NCBI RefSeq assembly: GCF_040829825.1
Contig: NZ_JBFOLH010000001.1
Length of the DNA: 64,000 nucleotides
Direction: 5' to 3' (one strand)
Origin: Leadbetterella sp040829825
Lineage (GTDB): Bacteria; Bacteroidota; Bacteroidia; Cytophagales; Spirosomataceae
Below the pieces are notes generated by a model that did not search any database, was not told the origin of the DNA, and worked only from the letters and a program-made list of their open reading frames with translations. The position numbers and the translations under genes were made by a program. Each line of letters starts with the position of its first letter. Position 1 is the stretch's first letter. Shown here piece after piece: positions 52,288 through 61,459 of this stretch.

Positions 52288-52983
52288 ATGATAAGAATTC
52301 TTCTTTTCCTGTTGCTTTTGCAGGGCCCCCTGCTGGCGCAAAACAGCTTCCGGCAGCTGGATCCCCTGGATTTTGAACAGGCCCTTCGCGAAAACCGCGA
52401 GGCTGTGCTGATTGACCTCAGAAATGTGGAAAGCTATATGAAAGGGCACATCCGTAAGGCAGTGGTAATTGACTTCCTGCGCGACGATTTCCGGGAATAT
52501 TTCCTGGGCCGGTACCCCCTGAAAACAACACCGTTATTTCTTTACGGCCAGTCGGCCGACAACAGCGAACATACCGGCCTGTATATTGCAGAGCTGGGGT
52601 ATGAAAACATAACCGTGCTTAAGGGCGGCTTTGAAAACTGGATCCGCAAGTCAAGACCCTACCGCTCGGTTTCTACTGAATTTAAACCGCTGGGATACGT
52701 TTCCAAAGAAAATTACAGCCACATGGTACGGGAGAAAAAATGGGTGCTGGTGGTCTTTCATGAAGACTACTGCGCGCCCTGTGAAAACCTGGGACTTGCC
52801 GAACTTCAGGCCGAAAACCCCGATCTCTACATTGCCCGGATCAATTCCGAGACCAACGGTGAAATAGCTGAATGGCTGAACATCCGCCGTAATCCTACGG
52901 TCATCCTGTACAAAGACGGCATCCAGTACTGGCGCAGCACGGAAGAAATCACCCGGCAGAAAATCAGGGAAAATATCTATTAA
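52288..52983 (+). CDS. Exported rhodanese-like / thioredoxin-like fusion
   Basis: A 231-residue protein with signal peptide (1-18). Residues 25-125 are a rhodanese domain (VLIDLRNVESYMKGHI, LKGGFENWI), but the usual active-site Cys is Gly87 (FLYGQSADNS), so sulfur transfer is unlikely. Residues 140-231 are a thioredoxin fold with CAPC (162-165) and cis-Pro203 (RNPTVIL). A periplasmic thiol-disulfide role is probable; the rhodanese part may hold a ligand or partner. Confidence 0.88.
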   Translation: MIRILLFLLLLQGPLLAQNSFRQLDPLDFEQALRENREAVLIDLRNVESYMKGHIRKAVVIDFLRDDFREYFLGRYPLKTTPLFLYGQSADNSEHTGLYIAELGYENITVLKGGFENWIRKSRPYRSVSTEFKPLGYVSKENYSHMVREKKWVLVVFHEDYCAPCENLGLAELQAENPDLYIARINSETNGEIAEWLNIRRNPTVILYKDGIQYWRSTEEITRQKIRENIY

Positions 52984-52996
52984 CCCGTATTTTGCT

Positions 52997-53004
52997 TAAC
53001 TTTG
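52997..53004 (+). promoter_or_regulatory. -7 element upstream of ruvA
   Basis: TAACTTTG fits TAnnTTTG. It precedes the AGCTATC repeats and the ruvA start at 53125, so these repeats would lie in the leader transcript. Confidence 0.4.
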
Positions 53005-53009
53005 CATCG

Positions 53010-53105
53010 TATAGCTTTCAGCTATCCGTAGTCAGCTATCGGCCTCCGGCGCACCCTATAGCCCGGCAACTGAAGCTGACAGCAAGAGGCTGACAGTTGA
53101 CAGCC
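53010..53105. repeat. AGCTATC-type intergenic repeats, upstream of ruvA
   Basis: Degenerate words TTCAGCTATCC, GTCAGCTATCG, GAAGCTGACAGC, GGCTGACAGTTGACAGCC. They share AGCTATC / GCTGACAGC with the longer copy after ruvA. No gene is visible. Confidence 0.5.
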
Positions 53106-53124
53106 AACACTTTAAACACCTGAA

Positions 53125-53706
53125 ATGATTGCACATCTGAACGGAATCCTGACCGAAAAAGAGCCTACCCATGCGGTAATTGACGTCAATGGAGTGGGTT
53201 ATCTCCTGAAGATCTCGCTCCAGACCTGTTCTGCCCTGCCTGATCCCGGCATGCCCTGCAAGCTTTACTGCCTGCAGATCATCCGCGAAGATGCCCATAC
53301 CCTTTACGGCTTTGCCACCCGCGACGAAAGGGGTATATTTGAGCACCTGATCAGCGTTTCAGGCATTGGCCCGGCCATAGCGCTGGTATTTCTTTCTTCA
53401 ATGTCAGGACCGGAGATCATCCATGCCATTGTATCGGAAGATGTCAGGACCATCCAGGGAATCAAAGGCATAGGCCTTAAAACCGCTCAGCGGGCTATCA
53501 TTGAGCTCAAAGACAAGCTCAGGAAAGACCAGCTCACCGGAACCACCGGGGCGGGCCAGCCCAACCGGATCCGGAGTGAAGCGCTGGCGGCACTGGTAAC
53601 CCTGGGCATCCCGAGAGCTACTGCCGAGAAAAGTGTAGACAATATTCTCAAAAGGGCACCGGCCGATATTACCCTGGAAGAAGCGATCAAGCTTTCGCTG
53701 CGTTAG
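53125..53706 (+). CDS. ruvA: Holliday junction branch migration subunit RuvA
   Basis: RuvA binds Holliday junctions and guides the RuvB motor. The 193-residue chain has the OB domain (1-63, MIAHLNGILTEKEPTHAVIDVNGVGY), helix-hairpin-helix pair (LISVSGIGPAIALVF at about 71-85 and IKGIGLKTAQRAIIEL at 107-122), and domain III after an acidic-free linker (ALAALVTLGIPRATAEKSV). ruvB and ruvC are absent; sprA follows, an order common in Bacteroidota. Confidence 0.97.
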   Translation: MIAHLNGILTEKEPTHAVIDVNGVGYLLKISLQTCSALPDPGMPCKLYCLQIIREDAHTLYGFATRDERGIFEHLISVSGIGPAIALVFLSSMSGPEIIHAIVSEDVRTIQGIKGIGLKTAQRAIIELKDKLRKDQLTGTTGAGQPNRIRSEALAALVTLGIPRATAEKSVDNILKRAPADITLEEAIKLSLR

Positions 53707-53718
53707 CTATCAGCCGCC

Positions 53719-53804
53719 AGCTATCAGCTTTGAGTTGCTGATAACTTAGAGGCTTTAACAGGTAAAACAGAAAGCTGATTGCTGACAGCTCAAAGCTGAT
53801 AGCT
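53719..53804. terminator. Hairpin of AGCTATCAGC repeats after ruvA
   Basis: The arms AGCTATCAGCTTTGAG (53719-53734) and CTCAAAGCTGATAGCT (53789-53804) are perfect reverse complements 54 bases apart, with inner GCTGAT / GTTGCTGATAA pairings. It could end ruvA transcription or be a repeat element unit. Confidence 0.55.
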
Positions 53805-53885
53805 ATTAAATAAGAATAAAAATAGAATATTGGCGCTTTTTTTGCGTTTTAACCATTAAATTATAATCTCGCAGTACGCTAGGAT

Positions 53886-56800
53886 ATGCGAAAAAGATTA
53901 CCCTGTTATTTCATATACTGTCTGATAGGCGTTTCCTTCTCTACCGCCGCGCAAACAACTGACTCTACCCGAAGTAAAATACCTTCATTTTACAATTGGA
54001 CAGACGTCTACCTGAACCGCTTTAATTATACCCGTTCACCTCTTTTTACGCTTAATCCCGGTCAGCTGAAAACCTCTGTGGTGTATAACCCGTCTTTTTC
54101 CAATTTTTCCATTACCGAAAAAGCCGCCCGGAATATCGATGTAAAAACACCCCAGACCCTGAGCTTTAACGAATATTCCAGCATTCAGAATGCCATGCTC
54201 CGGAAAGCCGTGATCCGGGATATTGAAAAGGCCCAGGACGGCTACACCGATTATACGGGCAAAAGAATAAGACCGCTGCTGGAAACCAACAAAATTTTTG
54301 ACCGGATCTTCGGCGATAAGCTGCCCGAATTCAAGCCCAACGGCTTCATCCAGGTAATGGCCTATCATTACCGGCTCAGGAACGACAACCCGACCAACAT
54401 AGCCAGCCGCGACAGGAGCTATTTTGATTTTGACCAGCAGATCGCCATCAACTTCAATAACTTTTTCAACCGGCAGACAGGCCAGAATCCTACCGGGGCA
54501 CAAATGCCTACCGATATTCTGAACGACGGCCGCCTGCAGGACATCAACAACATCATCCGGAAGCCCGGCGAAGTGAAGGAAAAAGTAAACATCCTGGGTA
54601 ACTTTGACACCAAATCGGCCTTTACGTTCGATAACCGCATGAAAATCAACTTCAGGAATGACCCTGAAGACATCCTGCAGGTGGTAGAACTGGGGAACAT
54701 CTCTTTTCCCAACCGTTCCCAGCTTATTCCTGGCGTGCAAAACCTGCTGGGGGCCAAAGTGGGCCTGAAGTTCGGTAAGCTTGACCTGATCGGGGTGATC
54801 GCCCAGCAAAACTCCCGGACCAAATCTATTGTGCTCAACGGCGGAAGCCAGAACCGGTCTTTCGAGATCCGGGCCGATAACTACGAGGAGAACCGCCATT
54901 TCTTCCTTGGGCAGTTCTTCCGAAACAACTACGAAAGGTCGCTGAGAAACCTCCCGATCATTACGTCAGGCGTAATGATCACCCGGATCGAAGCGTATGT
55001 AACCAACCGGACCTACAGCGTAGAAACCAACCGGAACATCCTGGCCATCAACGACCTCGGTGAAAGTGACCCGTACAGCAAGCAGGTAACCTCAACCGGG
55101 TCAGCCAACCCGGCCGATAACGGCACCAACAGCCTCAATGAAACGGTCATCAAAAACCAGGCGCTTTCGCGCGATATCGACCGGGTGGCAGCTTCGATTA
55201 ACGGGCTGGGGCTGAACATGGGCCGTGATTACGAGATCCTGCGCGGAGCCAAAAAGCTGCAGGAGACGGAATTTGAGTTTAATCCTGACCTGGGTTATAT
55301 CTCCCTTCGTACGCCTCTCCGCAACGATGAGGTGCTGGCCGTGGCCTACGAATATACCTACCGGGACCCCAGAACCAATAAGGTGGAAAAGCACCGTGTG
55401 GGTGAGCTTACCGAAGACTATGTGAACCGGAGCGAGTCAGACGCCATTGTTCTGAAGCTGCTGAAATCCAGCAATATCCGGAACAACCTGGACAACCCCA
55501 TGTGGAACCTGATGATGAAAAACATCTATAACCTGGGCCAGGGACAAATCAAGCAGGAAGGTTTCCAGATGCGTATCATCTACAAAGACGATGACACGGG
55601 CATGGACGTGCCCTTCCTGGCCGATATTGCCAACCTCCGGGAAACACCCCTGCTAAGCCTGATGGGCCTTGACCGCCTGAACTACAACAACGAGGTTATC
55701 GGGAACAAAAGAGGCGGCGACGGTAACTTTGACTTTATTGAAGGCGTGACCGTCAACTCCCGCTACGGCCGGGTGATCTTCCCTGTGCTGGAGCCCTTTG
55801 GTAAGTACCTGGAAGAAACCCTCGAAACCGAAGGTGCCCAATTCAAAGAAAAATACGTCTTCAACGACCTGTACCGGAAAACCCTTTCGGATGCCCAGCA
55901 AAATACTTTAAAAAATAAATTCTTCCTCTCCGGGATATTTGTCAGCGGTGGGGCTGACATCCCGCTGCCCCTGGGCGCCTCAGGCACTTCGGTGCGGGTG
56001 TACTCGGGCGGAACCGAGCTCAAGCAGGGGGTAGATTACATGGTAGATACCCAGATGGGTACCGTGCGGCTTATCAACCAGAGCCTGCTGAACTCGGGCA
56101 AAACCATCCGGATAGACTACGAAGAAGCCGATATGTTCCAGACACAGATACGCCGGATGATGGGCCTGCGGCTGGACTACACCTTTAACCGCCACCTGCG
56201 CGTGGGCGCCACCCTGCAGGATCTGCGTGAAAATACGCCCGGCTTTACTACCCGTACCTCGGTAGGAAATGAGCCGGTAAACAATACCATCTGGGGGCTT
56301 GATCTTAACTACAAAAAGAACGGCACCGGCCTGACCAAATTCCTGGATGCCCTGCCGGGTATCCAGACCAAAGAGCCGTCGTCGATCATGATGAACGCCG
56401 AATTTGCCCAGCTCATACCGGGTGTAAACACCAAGCGGGTCAACAACAGCTCCATGATCGATGACTTCGAGTATGCCCGGAATATCAATGACCTTTCGCG
56501 CCAGCCCAACCGCTGGCGGCTGGGCTCTACCCCGCCTGAATTCCTGAAAGACATACAGCCTGATCCGCTGCAGGACCCGGCCTACCGCTACCATTACCGG
56601 CGGGCCAAGATGTCGGTGTATACGGTAGACATGACCACGTACTTCACGGGCCAGTCGGGCACGGGTATTATTCCGCCCGAGCTGACCAACGAAGCCAAAA
56701 CCAACCCTTTCACGGCTAACTTTAATATCCAGGATATTCTCGTAGGGCGTTCTATGCCTACCTTTGCCGAACAGGTACCTACCAGCCTGCTTGACATCGC

Positions 56801-59800
56801 CTACTTCCCGGAAGAGCCGGGTATGTACAACTACAACCCCAACCTCAAACCGAACGGGATGCTGAATACCGATCCCAAAACCAATTTCGGTTCGGTGATG
56901 CGCGGGCTTACTTTTGATGCTGATTTTGACAACTCCAACGTGGAGTATCTTGAATTCTGGATGATGAACCCGTTCTCCGGCGAAATCCCGCTCACGAACC
57001 GGGTAACCAACACCACCGGCGGTAAGCTGCTGGTACAGCTGGGCGACGTGTCCGAAGATGTTATCCCCGACGGCCGTTTCAATTTCGAGAACGGGATCCG
57101 CCCCGACATGCTGAACGGAACTCCTGCCAACCGCCCTTATGTAAATACGCCCTGGGGAAAGGCGCCCGATATTCAGTTTATGGTAGATGCTTTTGAAAAC
57201 GACGAGGCCATCAGGAAACTGCAGGATGTAGGTTTTGACGGCCTGTCTAATGAAGCCGAAAGAACCTACGTGAACCCCAACGATCCCGCCAGCAAGGGAA
57301 TCAAAGGCTACCTTGACCAGGTCAGAGCCAAGGTAACTGACCCGCAGGCGTTTGAAAAGATTTACAACGACCCTTCCAAAGACGATTTCCGGCATTTTCT
57401 TGACCCTTCATTTGACGGCAATGCTACTTTCCTGGAAAGATACAAAGACTACCTGGGCGTAGAAAACAACTCGCCCTACAATAAAGACCAGGCCAAAGCC
57501 GATATTGTTTATGCCAATTCCAATTCGGTTGATAAAGAAGACATCAACCAGGACAACACCATTAACGAGCTGGAAGACTTTTATGAATACGAAATCGACA
57601 TCCGGCCGAACAATGCACGCGACATCAGCAGCAACCCGTATATTGTAGACCAGGTGCAGGTGGGTGCCACCAGCGACCGGCCAGAAACCACCTGGTACCT
57701 TTTCCGGATACCCATCCGGAAATATACCCGTAAAAGCTCGGAAGATTCAGGCGACTCCTTCAAATCGATCCGTTTTATGCGCCTCGTTACCACCGACTGG
57801 GAGCAGCCCGTGGTACTCCGGTTTGCCACCATGCAGCTGGTGTCTAACCAATACCGCGCCTACGCCTATAAGATCAACGACGAGAGCAGCCCGTACCATG
57901 AAACACCCATCGACTCGCTCAGCAGGACGGTCCTGAAAAGCAGCACGGTGAGCATTGAAGAAAACGGGTGTCCTTCCGGGGTAGATTGCGGCGACTCCAA
58001 GCAATATCCTTACGCTGTGCCGCCGGGCTTTGTGCGCGACATCAACTACGCCACCCAGGCCCGCATGGAGTTCAACGAGCAGGCCATCAGCCTGTCGGTG
58101 GAGAAGCTCGCCGCAAAAGACTCCCGCGGTGTCTTCAAAAACACCGATCTCGACCTGAACATGTACAAACGCATTAAAATGTTTGTACACATGCATACCG
58201 AAGAAGGCAATACAGACAGCCTGGGCATGTTTCTCCGCATAGGAACCGACCTGAAAAACAACTACTACGAAATAGAGATTCCCCGCCTGGAAAGAACAGC
58301 GCGCGGTGAGGTCTCTCCTACCCTGATCTGGCCCGGGCAGAACGAGATCGATGTTCCGCTGGAAGCCCTGCGGAACCTCAAGCTGCGGCGGAACAAGAAC
58401 ACCGATAAGAACACGTTCCGGAACGAATATTCGGAATACCTGACCATTGACGGTACGGCTTCGGGCTCAGAAGCCCCCGTGCTGCGCAGTTACCGCATTT
58501 CTGTAAAAGGAAACCCGGATCTCAGCAAAGTGCTCACCATGATGATCGGGGTACGCAATAACAGCGGGGAAGAAAAAGATTACACCATCTGGGCCGATGA
58601 GCTGCGGGCCTTCGGCTTTGATGCCCAGGACAAAGGCTCGGCCGGGCTGGTCTCTGTTGACCTGAAGCTGGCAGACATAGGTACGCTTATGCTGGGCGGG
58701 AATTTCCGGAACTTCGGCTTCGGAAGCGTCCAGGATAAAATCTCCAACCGCCTGAAAGAAGACAGCTACTCGTATGGCGGGGTGATGAACTTATCGCTCG
58801 ACAAGTTCCTGCCTATGAAATGGGGGCTGAACATTCCTTTCTTCGTGAATTACGACCGCCAGGTGTCCATACCCGGCTTTAACCCGCTGGACCGCGACAT
58901 CCGGCTCGACGTGGCCCTGCAAGAAGACAACCTGAACCCGTACCAGGAAAACCTGACCCGGCAGCTGGTTTCAGACATGTCTACCACCACCGGCTTTAAC
59001 TTTATGAATGTACATAAGGTAAAAACCGGCAACAGCAGCAAAGATCACCTGTACGATATAGAGAATTTCACCTTCTCTTACGCCCAGAACCGTATCTACC
59101 GGAGCAACATCCTGATGGCCAACAACGACCAGAGCTTTACCAGCGCCGGTATGACGTATCGTTTCACCCCGAAAGCCTATAACTGGGAGCCGTTCAAAAA
59201 AGCCGCCGGCCTGGACAGCTCCATGTTCCGGTTCCTGAAGCCGTTCACGCTTTCGCCCCTGCCCACGCTGATCTCGTTTGAATTATACAACGAACAGGTC
59301 TTTTACCGCACCCGCTACCGCGACCAGCTCCTGCAGGATCTGCCGGATGAAAACCTGATCAAATACTATTACGGCAACCGGCATTATGACCTGGCCTGGA
59401 ACCTCACCCGCAGCCTTACGCTTACCTACACGGCCCATATGCAGGCCATTCTTGACGACGTGGACGGAAACGTTACCGCAGAGCAGGACGTAAAATTCGG
59501 TTCGCGCCTTTTCAACCGCGGCCGGGCCAGGAACTATAACCAGAACATCAAAGTCGCCTGGCGGCTGCCGCTCCAGGACATATACCTCCTGGACTGGATC
59601 AACGCCAATGCTACCTACGATAACCGTTACAGCTTTAAGAGTGTAGCCTTCGGGCAGCCCGATCCCGACAACAAAGACTACCAGTTTGGCCACCTGCTGG
59701 AAAACGGGCGCGACTTCGGGATCGACGGCCGCGTAGACCTCGTCAGGTTGTACAACAAGATCGGCTACCTGCGGCGGGCCAATATGCCTTCTCAGCCGAG

Positions 59801-61295
59801 ACAGCGGTATACCCGGGCTCCCGGCGATGAGCAGGACATGGCTATGGAAAGCGGTAAATTTGCCAAAGCGCTCACCCGCCTGCTTATGGCGGCGCGGGGC
59901 ATTAACGGCCGGTTTGCCCTCACCGAATCTACTGTGCTGCCTGGCTTCCTCGAAATTCCTGACTTCTTTGGCCTGACCGGCACCTCTAACGGGCTGGCAC
60001 CGGGTCTTCCCTTTGTGATGGGAAGCCAGAACCCCGACAAAACCATTGAAAGAGCCGTAAGCAACGGCTGGCTTTCCAGGAATGTGCAGCAGTTCAACCC
60101 TATTGTGCAGCAGCGGGGCTATACCTTTGAATACTCGACCAACCTGGAGCCCTTCAGAGACTTCAGGATTGTTATCAAGGGAAATATTGCCCGGAACAAT
60201 GACATTTCTTACGTTTACCAGCCCAATGCCGACAATGAATTCGAGAAATTCTCACCGGTGCGGGGCGGAAGCTTCAAAATGTCGTTCTGGTCGTTTAAAA
60301 CCTCTTTCAAGAAGGTGAATTCCGAGCCTTCCTCCGGTTATTTTTACGAGCCTTTCAAAGACCTCCAGGATAACCGTTCCAAAGTGCTTGATATCCTGAA
60401 ATCCCGGCCGGAGAACGCTGAGCTGATGCTTTCCGAAAACTCGCAGGATGTGCTCATCCCGGCCTTCTTTGCCGCCTATACCGGGAAAGACGTCAATGAC
60501 CTGCTGACCAAAAAGAAATACACCCGTAACGGCAGCAATACGTTTAACCCCTTCCTGGCATTTCCTATGCCTAACTGGCAGATCAACTACCAGGGACTGG
60601 AAAAAGTGGCCGGGCTGCGGGCCGTATTCTCTTCCATCACCCTGTCGCATTCTTTTGTGTCTTCGTACAGCGTAGGCAATTTCACATCTAACCTGATGTA
60701 CTCGGATATGGCCCTGCTGGATTACCGCGGGCAATACGGCAAAGGCTACACCCTGGGAACCACCAAAAATGAGTTCACCAGTATCTTTGACCCGGTGTAT
60801 ATCATGAGCTCGATTGTGATGGAAGAAAAATTTGCTCCTTTCCTGGGCGTTAACTTTACCACCAAAGCCAATTTCTCGGGGAATTTTGCCTGGAACAAAG
60901 ACCGCATGGCCATGCTGAACCTATCGAACGCGCAGGTAAGCGAAACCCACGGCAATGATTTCGTTTTCGGCTTCGGGATGAAGAAAAACAACGTGGTGCT
61001 TCCGCTCCGCACCCGTGACGGCAACAATATCATCCTTCCGAATGACCTGATCTTCCGGATAGACTTTACCCTGCGCGATCTGAAGCTGATCCAGCGGAAA
61101 CTGGACGGTGATGCCCTCATAAAGAGCGGTTTCCGGACACTGCAGGTAAGGCCTAACATGCAGTACACCTTCAATAAGCGGGTGAGCATGACCGTATACT
61201 GGGAGAAGCAGATCAACAAGCCTTACGTTACCCAGCAATACTATACCAATAACGCCACGTTTGGGGTTACGGCAAGGTTCAACCTGTCGGAATAA
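53886..61295 (+). CDS. sprA: Type IX secretion / gliding protein SprA
   Basis: SprA is the huge outer-membrane barrel of the type IX secretion translocon. The 2469-residue chain, signal peptide 1-22, is close to the size of F. johnsoniae SprA (about 2400). Beta-rich throughout; typical blocks are the motif-rich N-terminus (SFYNWTDVYLNRFNYTRSP), RVYSGGTELKQGVDY near 700, and the C-terminal strands MQYTFNKRVSMTVYWEKQINKPYVTQQYYTN, broken here into pieces by position. It follows ruvA directly as in other Bacteroidota. No other gld, spr or por gene lies in the window, as these are scattered in such genomes. Confidence 0.95.
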   Translation: MRKRLPCYFIYCLIGVSFSTAAQTTDSTRSKIPSFYNWTDVYLNRFNYTRSPLFTLNPGQLKTSVVYNPSFSNFSITEKAARNIDVKTPQTLSFNEYSSIQNAMLRKAVIRDIEKAQDGYTDYTGKRIRPLLETNKIFDRIFGDKLPEFKPNGFIQVMAYHYRLRNDNPTNIASRDRSYFDFDQQIAINFNNFFNRQTGQNPTGAQMPTDILNDGRLQDINNIIRKPGEVKEKVNILGNFDTKSAFTFDNRMKINFRNDPEDILQVVELGNISFPNRSQLIPGVQNLLGAKVGLKFGKLDLIGVIAQQNSRTKSIVLNGGSQNRSFEIRADNYEENRHFFLGQFFRNNYERSLRNLPIITSGVMITRIEAYVTNRTYSVETNRNILAINDLGESDPYSKQVTSTGSANPADNGTNSLNETVIKNQALSRDIDRVAASINGLGLNMGRDYEILRGAKKLQETEFEFNPDLGYISLRTPLRNDEVLAVAYEYTYRDPRTNKVEKHRVGELTEDYVNRSESDAIVLKLLKSSNIRNNLDNPMWNLMMKNIYNLGQGQIKQEGFQMRIIYKDDDTGMDVPFLADIANLRETPLLSLMGLDRLNYNNEVIGNKRGGDGNFDFIEGVTVNSRYGRVIFPVLEPFGKYLEETLETEGAQFKEKYVFNDLYRKTLSDAQQNTLKNKFFLSGIFVSGGADIPLPLGASGTSVRVYSGGTELKQGVDYMVDTQMGTVRLINQSLLNSGKTIRIDYEEADMFQTQIRRMMGLRLDYTFNRHLRVGATLQDLRENTPGFTTRTSVGNEPVNNTIWGLDLNYKKNGTGLTKFLDALPGIQTKEPSSIMMNAEFAQLIPGVNTKRVNNSSMIDDFEYARNINDLSRQPNRWRLGSTPPEFLKDIQPDPLQDPAYRYHYRRAKMSVYTVDMTTYFTGQSGTGIIPPELTNEAKTNPFTANFNIQDILVGRSMPTFAEQVPTSLLDIAYFPEEPGMYNYNPNLKPNGMLNTDPKTNFGSVMRGLTFDADFDNSNVEYLEFWMMNPFSGEIPLTNRVTNTTGGKLLVQLGDVSEDVIPDGRFNFENGIRPDMLNGTPANRPYVNTPWGKAPDIQFMVDAFENDEAIRKLQDVGFDGLSNEAERTYVNPNDPASKGIKGYLDQVRAKVTDPQAFEKIYNDPSKDDFRHFLDPSFDGNATFLERYKDYLGVENNSPYNKDQAKADIVYANSNSVDKEDINQDNTINELEDFYEYEIDIRPNNARDISSNPYIVDQVQVGATSDRPETTWYLFRIPIRKYTRKSSEDSGDSFKSIRFMRLVTTDWEQPVVLRFATMQLVSNQYRAYAYKINDESSPYHETPIDSLSRTVLKSSTVSIEENGCPSGVDCGDSKQYPYAVPPGFVRDINYATQARMEFNEQAISLSVEKLAAKDSRGVFKNTDLDLNMYKRIKMFVHMHTEEGNTDSLGMFLRIGTDLKNNYYEIEIPRLERTARGEVSPTLIWPGQNEIDVPLEALRNLKLRRNKNTDKNTFRNEYSEYLTIDGTASGSEAPVLRSYRISVKGNPDLSKVLTMMIGVRNNSGEEKDYTIWADELRAFGFDAQDKGSAGLVSVDLKLADIGTLMLGGNFRNFGFGSVQDKISNRLKEDSYSYGGVMNLSLDKFLPMKWGLNIPFFVNYDRQVSIPGFNPLDRDIRLDVALQEDNLNPYQENLTRQLVSDMSTTTGFNFMNVHKVKTGNSSKDHLYDIENFTFSYAQNRIYRSNILMANNDQSFTSAGMTYRFTPKAYNWEPFKKAAGLDSSMFRFLKPFTLSPLPTLISFELYNEQVFYRTRYRDQLLQDLPDENLIKYYYGNRHYDLAWNLTRSLTLTYTAHMQAILDDVDGNVTAEQDVKFGSRLFNRGRARNYNQNIKVAWRLPLQDIYLLDWINANATYDNRYSFKSVAFGQPDPDNKDYQFGHLLENGRDFGIDGRVDLVRLYNKIGYLRRANMPSQPRQRYTRAPGDEQDMAMESGKFAKALTRLLMAARGINGRFALTESTVLPGFLEIPDFFGLTGTSNGLAPGLPFVMGSQNPDKTIERAVSNGWLSRNVQQFNPIVQQRGYTFEYSTNLEPFRDFRIVIKGNIARNNDISYVYQPNADNEFEKFSPVRGGSFKMSFWSFKTSFKKVNSEPSSGYFYEPFKDLQDNRSKVLDILKSRPENAELMLSENSQDVLIPAFFAAYTGKDVNDLLTKKKYTRNGSNTFNPFLAFPMPNWQINYQGLEKVAGLRAVFSSITLSHSFVSSYSVGNFTSNLMYSDMALLDYRGQYGKGYTLGTTKNEFTSIFDPVYIMSSIVMEEKFAPFLGVNFTTKANFSGNFAWNKDRMAMLNLSNAQVSETHGNDFVFGFGMKKNNVVLPLRTRDGNNIILPNDLIFRIDFTLRDLKLIQRKLDGDALIKSGFRTLQVRPNMQYTFNKRVSMTVYWEKQINKPYVTQQYYTNNATFGVTARFNLSE

Positions 61296-61311
61296 GACTT
61301 CCGGCTTACCG

Positions 61312-61350
61312 TTTTCACAGGCAGAGACAGGGTTCCTGCCTGTGAAAACT
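61312..61350. terminator. Hairpin after sprA
   Basis: Arms GTTTTCACAGGCAG (61312-61325) and CTGCCTGTGAAAAC (61337-61350), 14 perfect pairs and an 11-base loop. No T run follows; it may act as a terminator or mRNA-end protector. Confidence 0.65.
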
Positions 61351-61459
61351 GCCGGTCATGCAGCTCTCTTCCCGTTGTGCCCCGCAAGATTATAAACCCG
61401 TTTCTCTTGCCCTGCTCAGGGAAATCTCCTATCTTCACCCCAAAAGACCTTAAAGCTAT

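Noticed and set aside
54036..60734. Several frames of 100-470 residues opposite sprA
   Set aside because: They are shadow frames of sprA on the minus strand without any known domain or own promoter.
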